Below, one piece after another: positions 5,804-7,479 of a DNA stretch of 7,479 nucleotides. The translations under genes were made by a program, and so were the position numbers. The notes beneath the pieces are model-generated. The model did no database searches, was not told where the DNA came from, and saw only the letters and a list, made by a program, of their open reading frames with translations. This DNA is from Ruminiclostridium sp. (GTDB lineage: Bacteria; Bacillota; Clostridia; Oscillospirales; Oscillospiraceae): positions 1 through 7,479 of the forward strand of contig JABUSR010000032.1 of NCBI GenBank assembly GCA_021442645.1. The letters are read 5' to 3'. Positions within the stretch are counted from its first letter, which is position 1; each line of letters starts with the position of its first letter.

Positions 5804-6943
5804 ATGTATCATGTGAAAACCATGAACAAGATCTCCAAGATCGGTCTGGCCCAGCTGGACGACCGCTTTGAGATCGCTGACAATATGGAGCACGAAGACG
5901 CCATTCTGGTGCGCTCCGCCAAGCTCCACGACTATGACTTCCCCGCTGAGCTGCAGTGCATCGCACGCGCCGGCGCAGGTGTCAACAACATCCCCCTGGA
6001 CCGCGCCGCCGAGGCTGGCGTGGTGGTCTTCAACACCCCCGGTGCCAACGCCAACGGCGTGAAGGAGCTGGCTATCACCGCCCTGCTTCTGGCCTCCCGT
6101 AAGGTCTCCCAGGGCATCACCTGGGTGAAGGAGCAGTCCGCCGCCGGCGCCGATGTGGCTGCCGTGGTGGAAAAGGGAAAGTCCGCCTTCGTAGGCCCCG
6201 AGATCATGGGCAAGACCCTGGGCGTCATCGGCCTGGGTGCCATCGGCGTCCTGGTGGCCAACGCTGCCGCTGCCCTGGGCATGCGCGTCGTCGGCTATGA
6301 CCCCTTCCTGTCCGTGAAGAACGCCCTGAGTCTGAACCCCGCTGTGGAAGTGGTCCCCACCATGGACGAGGCCTTTGCTGCGGCTGACTATGTCTCCCTG
6401 CACCTGCCCATGCTACCCACCACCAAGCACACCATCAACGATGCCGCCTTCTCTGTCATGAAGGACGGCGTCCGTATTATCAACCTGGCCCGCGGCGAGC
6501 TGGTGGACGACACCGCCATGAAGGCCGCTCTGGAGTCCGGCAAGTGCGCCGCCTATGTCACCGACTTCCCCAACAGCGAAGTGGCTGCCATGGAAGGCGT
6601 CGTGGCCATCCCTCACCTGGGCGCCTCCACCCCCGAATCCGAGGACAACTGTGCCATGATGGCTGCCCGCCAGGTGAAGGATTACCTGGACAACGGCAAC
6701 ATCGTCAACTCCGTCAATCTGCCCGCCTTGACCATGGCATGGGGCGGTCAGAACCGTGTCTGCGTTATCTCCAAGGGCGCTGACGCCGCTGCCGTCCTGG
6801 CTGCCGTCCCCGGTGTAAAGGCCTCCGCCTCCAACACCCGCAGCGACTATGCCTACGCTATCATCGACACCGACGCCGCTGTGGACGCCGCTGCCGTCTC
6901 TGCCGTGCCCGGCGTGATCCGTGTCCGCGTGCTGAGCAAGTAA
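5804..6943 (+). CDS. serA: D-3-phosphoglycerate dehydrogenase (SerA type) with a shortened ACT domain
   Basis: The enzyme oxidises 3-phosphoglycerate to 3-phosphohydroxypyruvate with NAD, the first committed step of serine synthesis, in the cytoplasm. The 379-residue product has the D-2-hydroxyacid dehydrogenase layout: substrate-binding part (1-100) with RAGAGVNNIPL at 55-65, NAD-binding GLGAIG at 143-148, and the probable catalytic triad Arg230 (NLARGELVDD), Glu259 (DFPNSE) and His271 (PHLGAST). The last 63 or so residues align with an ACT domain (NRVCVISK, then SDYAYAIIDTD and GVIRVRV), but the loop that usually holds a PxMLGxI-type serine-binding motif is replaced by an alanine-rich segment. 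Feedback inhibition by serine may therefore be weak or absent (inference). The start ATG follows AAAGGA at 5787-5792. The in-frame ATG at 5822 would remove the MYHVKT beginning typical of clostridial relatives. Codon use matches serC, with no CGG arginine. Confidence 0.94.
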   Translation: MYHVKTMNKISKIGLAQLDDRFEIADNMEHEDAILVRSAKLHDYDFPAELQCIARAGAGVNNIPLDRAAEAGVVVFNTPGANANGVKELAITALLLASRKVSQGITWVKEQSAAGADVAAVVEKGKSAFVGPEIMGKTLGVIGLGAIGVLVANAAAALGMRVVGYDPFLSVKNALSLNPAVEVVPTMDEAFAAADYVSLHLPMLPTTKHTINDAAFSVMKDGVRIINLARGELVDDTAMKAALESGKCAAYVTDFPNSEVAAMEGVVAIPHLGASTPESEDNCAMMAARQVKDYLDNGNIVNSVNLPALTMAWGGQNRVCVISKGADAAAVLAAVPGVKASASNTRSDYAYAIIDTDAAVDAAAVSAVPGVIRVRVLSK

Positions 6944-6947
6944 GGAG
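6942..6947 (+). promoter_or_regulatory. Ribosome binding site of the gamma-carbonic-anhydrase gene, overlapping the serA stop codon
   Basis: AAGGAG shares its two A bases with the TAA stop of serA and lies eight bases before the ATG at 6956. The overlap suggests translational coupling to serA and supports a single operon. Confidence 0.85.
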
Positions 6948-6955
6948 TTTTCCCT

Positions 6956-7450
6956 ATGGCTAAGATCCATCCCACCGCCTGGGTCGCTCCCGGGGCTTTC
7001 CTCCGGGGCGATGTGACCTTGGGTGAAAACGTCAGCGTCTGGTACAACGCCGTTCTCCGGGCCGACCAGGAGAAGATCGTCATCGGTAAAAACTCCAACA
7101 TTCAGGACAACGTCGTCATCCACGGCGACCCCGACCACGACATCATCGTGGGGGAAAACGTCACCGTGGGCCACAGCGCCATTCTCCACGGCTGTACCGT
7201 GGAGGACAACAGCCTCATCGGCATGGGGGCTGTTGTGCTGGACAACGCTGTCATCGGCGCAGGCTCCATCGTGGGTGCAGGCGCTGTGGTCCCATCCGGG
7301 GCTGTCATCCCTCCCAAGAGCCTGGTGGTCGGTATCCCCGGCAAGGTAAAGAAAACCTTGACCGACGAGGAATCCGCCGGTAACCTGGAAAACGTGGAAG
7401 AGTATCTGGGCCTCATGGCCCAGGCTATGGCCGATCCGGCAAATCAGTGA
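6956..7450 (+). CDS. Gamma-class carbonic anhydrase-like protein (left-handed beta-helix)
   Basis: The 164-residue product is a hexapeptide-repeat protein of the gamma carbonic anhydrase / YrdA-CamH group, whose members form trimers binding a metal between subunits. Active members interconvert CO2 and bicarbonate; many relatives have no measured activity. Seen: start HPTAWVAPGAFLRGDV; RAD at 35-37, matching Arg59 and Asp61 of the archaeal enzyme Cam; Gln50 and Asp51 in NIQD; and metal ligands His56, His73 and His78. Isoleucine/valine-rich hexapeptide turns continue to about residue 125, followed by a C-terminal helix (about 137-160). The acidic loop that carries the proton-shuttle Glu84 of Cam is not evident, as in CamH-type proteins. 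The gap to serA is 12 bases. Both arginine codons are CGG, unlike serC and serA. A role in metal storage, or binding of another small molecule, cannot be excluded. Confidence 0.9.
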   Translation: MAKIHPTAWVAPGAFLRGDVTLGENVSVWYNAVLRADQEKIVIGKNSNIQDNVVIHGDPDHDIIVGENVTVGHSAILHGCTVEDNSLIGMGAVVLDNAVIGAGSIVGAGAVVPSGAVIPPKSLVVGIPGKVKKTLTDEESAGNLENVEEYLGLMAQAMADPANQ

Positions 7451-7461
7451 CCAATACCAAA

Positions 7462-7479
7462 GGGGCGGAATTCCGCCCC
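7462..7479 (+). terminator. Probable terminator hairpin of the serC operon, cut by the window edge
   Basis: GGGGCGGAATTCCGCCCC is a perfect palindrome starting 12 bases after the last stop codon. As RNA it would form a seven-pair GC stem with an AATT loop. The window ends exactly at the stem, so the T tract that would confirm a terminator cannot be seen. Confidence 0.65.

Overview
The window is chromosomal DNA of a G+C-rich, low-mobility type that looks like a gut Clostridia, most probably an Oscillospiraceae relative (Flavonifractor, Lawsonibacter or Intestinimonas-like). The placement is inferred from the style of the proteins, the strong GGAGG/AAGGAG ribosome binding sites, textbook sigma-A promoters and the gene content. 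No 16S or other taxonomic marker is present, so it is tentative. All genes are on the + strand, and no mobile element, CRISPR array, tRNA or rRNA was seen.

Layout. Positions 1-2654 hold the 3' three quarters of mfd, the transcription-repair coupling factor; its N-terminal part lies outside the window. A 191-base AT-rich gap (2655-2845) carries a 14-bp perfect palindrome and a clear promoter. A single-gene unit follows (2846-4108), encoding an acetyl-CoA acetyltransferase (thiolase) and closed by a strong UUCG-loop terminator. Next comes a 549-base non-coding stretch (4109-4657). It contains a second, related terminator, several hairpins between the two, a small tandem repeat and the serC promoter. 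The last unit is a three-gene operon: serC (4658-5746), a serA-type 3-phosphoglycerate dehydrogenase (5804-6943) and a gamma-carbonic-anhydrase-like protein (6956-7450). It is followed by a palindrome cut by the window edge that is probably the operon terminator.

How the genes work together. SerA oxidises 3-phosphoglycerate to 3-phosphohydroxypyruvate and SerC transaminates it to phosphoserine, so the operon supplies the first two steps of serine synthesis; the phosphatase (SerB) is not here. The thiolase joins two acetyl-CoA to acetoacetyl-CoA, typically the entry to butyrate-type fermentation, but its usual partners (hbd, crt, bcd) are not adjacent. Thiolase, serC and serA use no CGG arginine codons and favour CTG for leucine, as highly expressed genes do. 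mfd and the carbonic-anhydrase-like gene use CTC and CGG freely.

I see no convincing new defence or mobile system. The points most worth a second look are the paired, covarying terminators and the structured spacer between them, a sequence element shared by the two promoter start regions, an in-frame insertion in the thiolase, and a shortened ACT domain in SerA whose two halves look alike.
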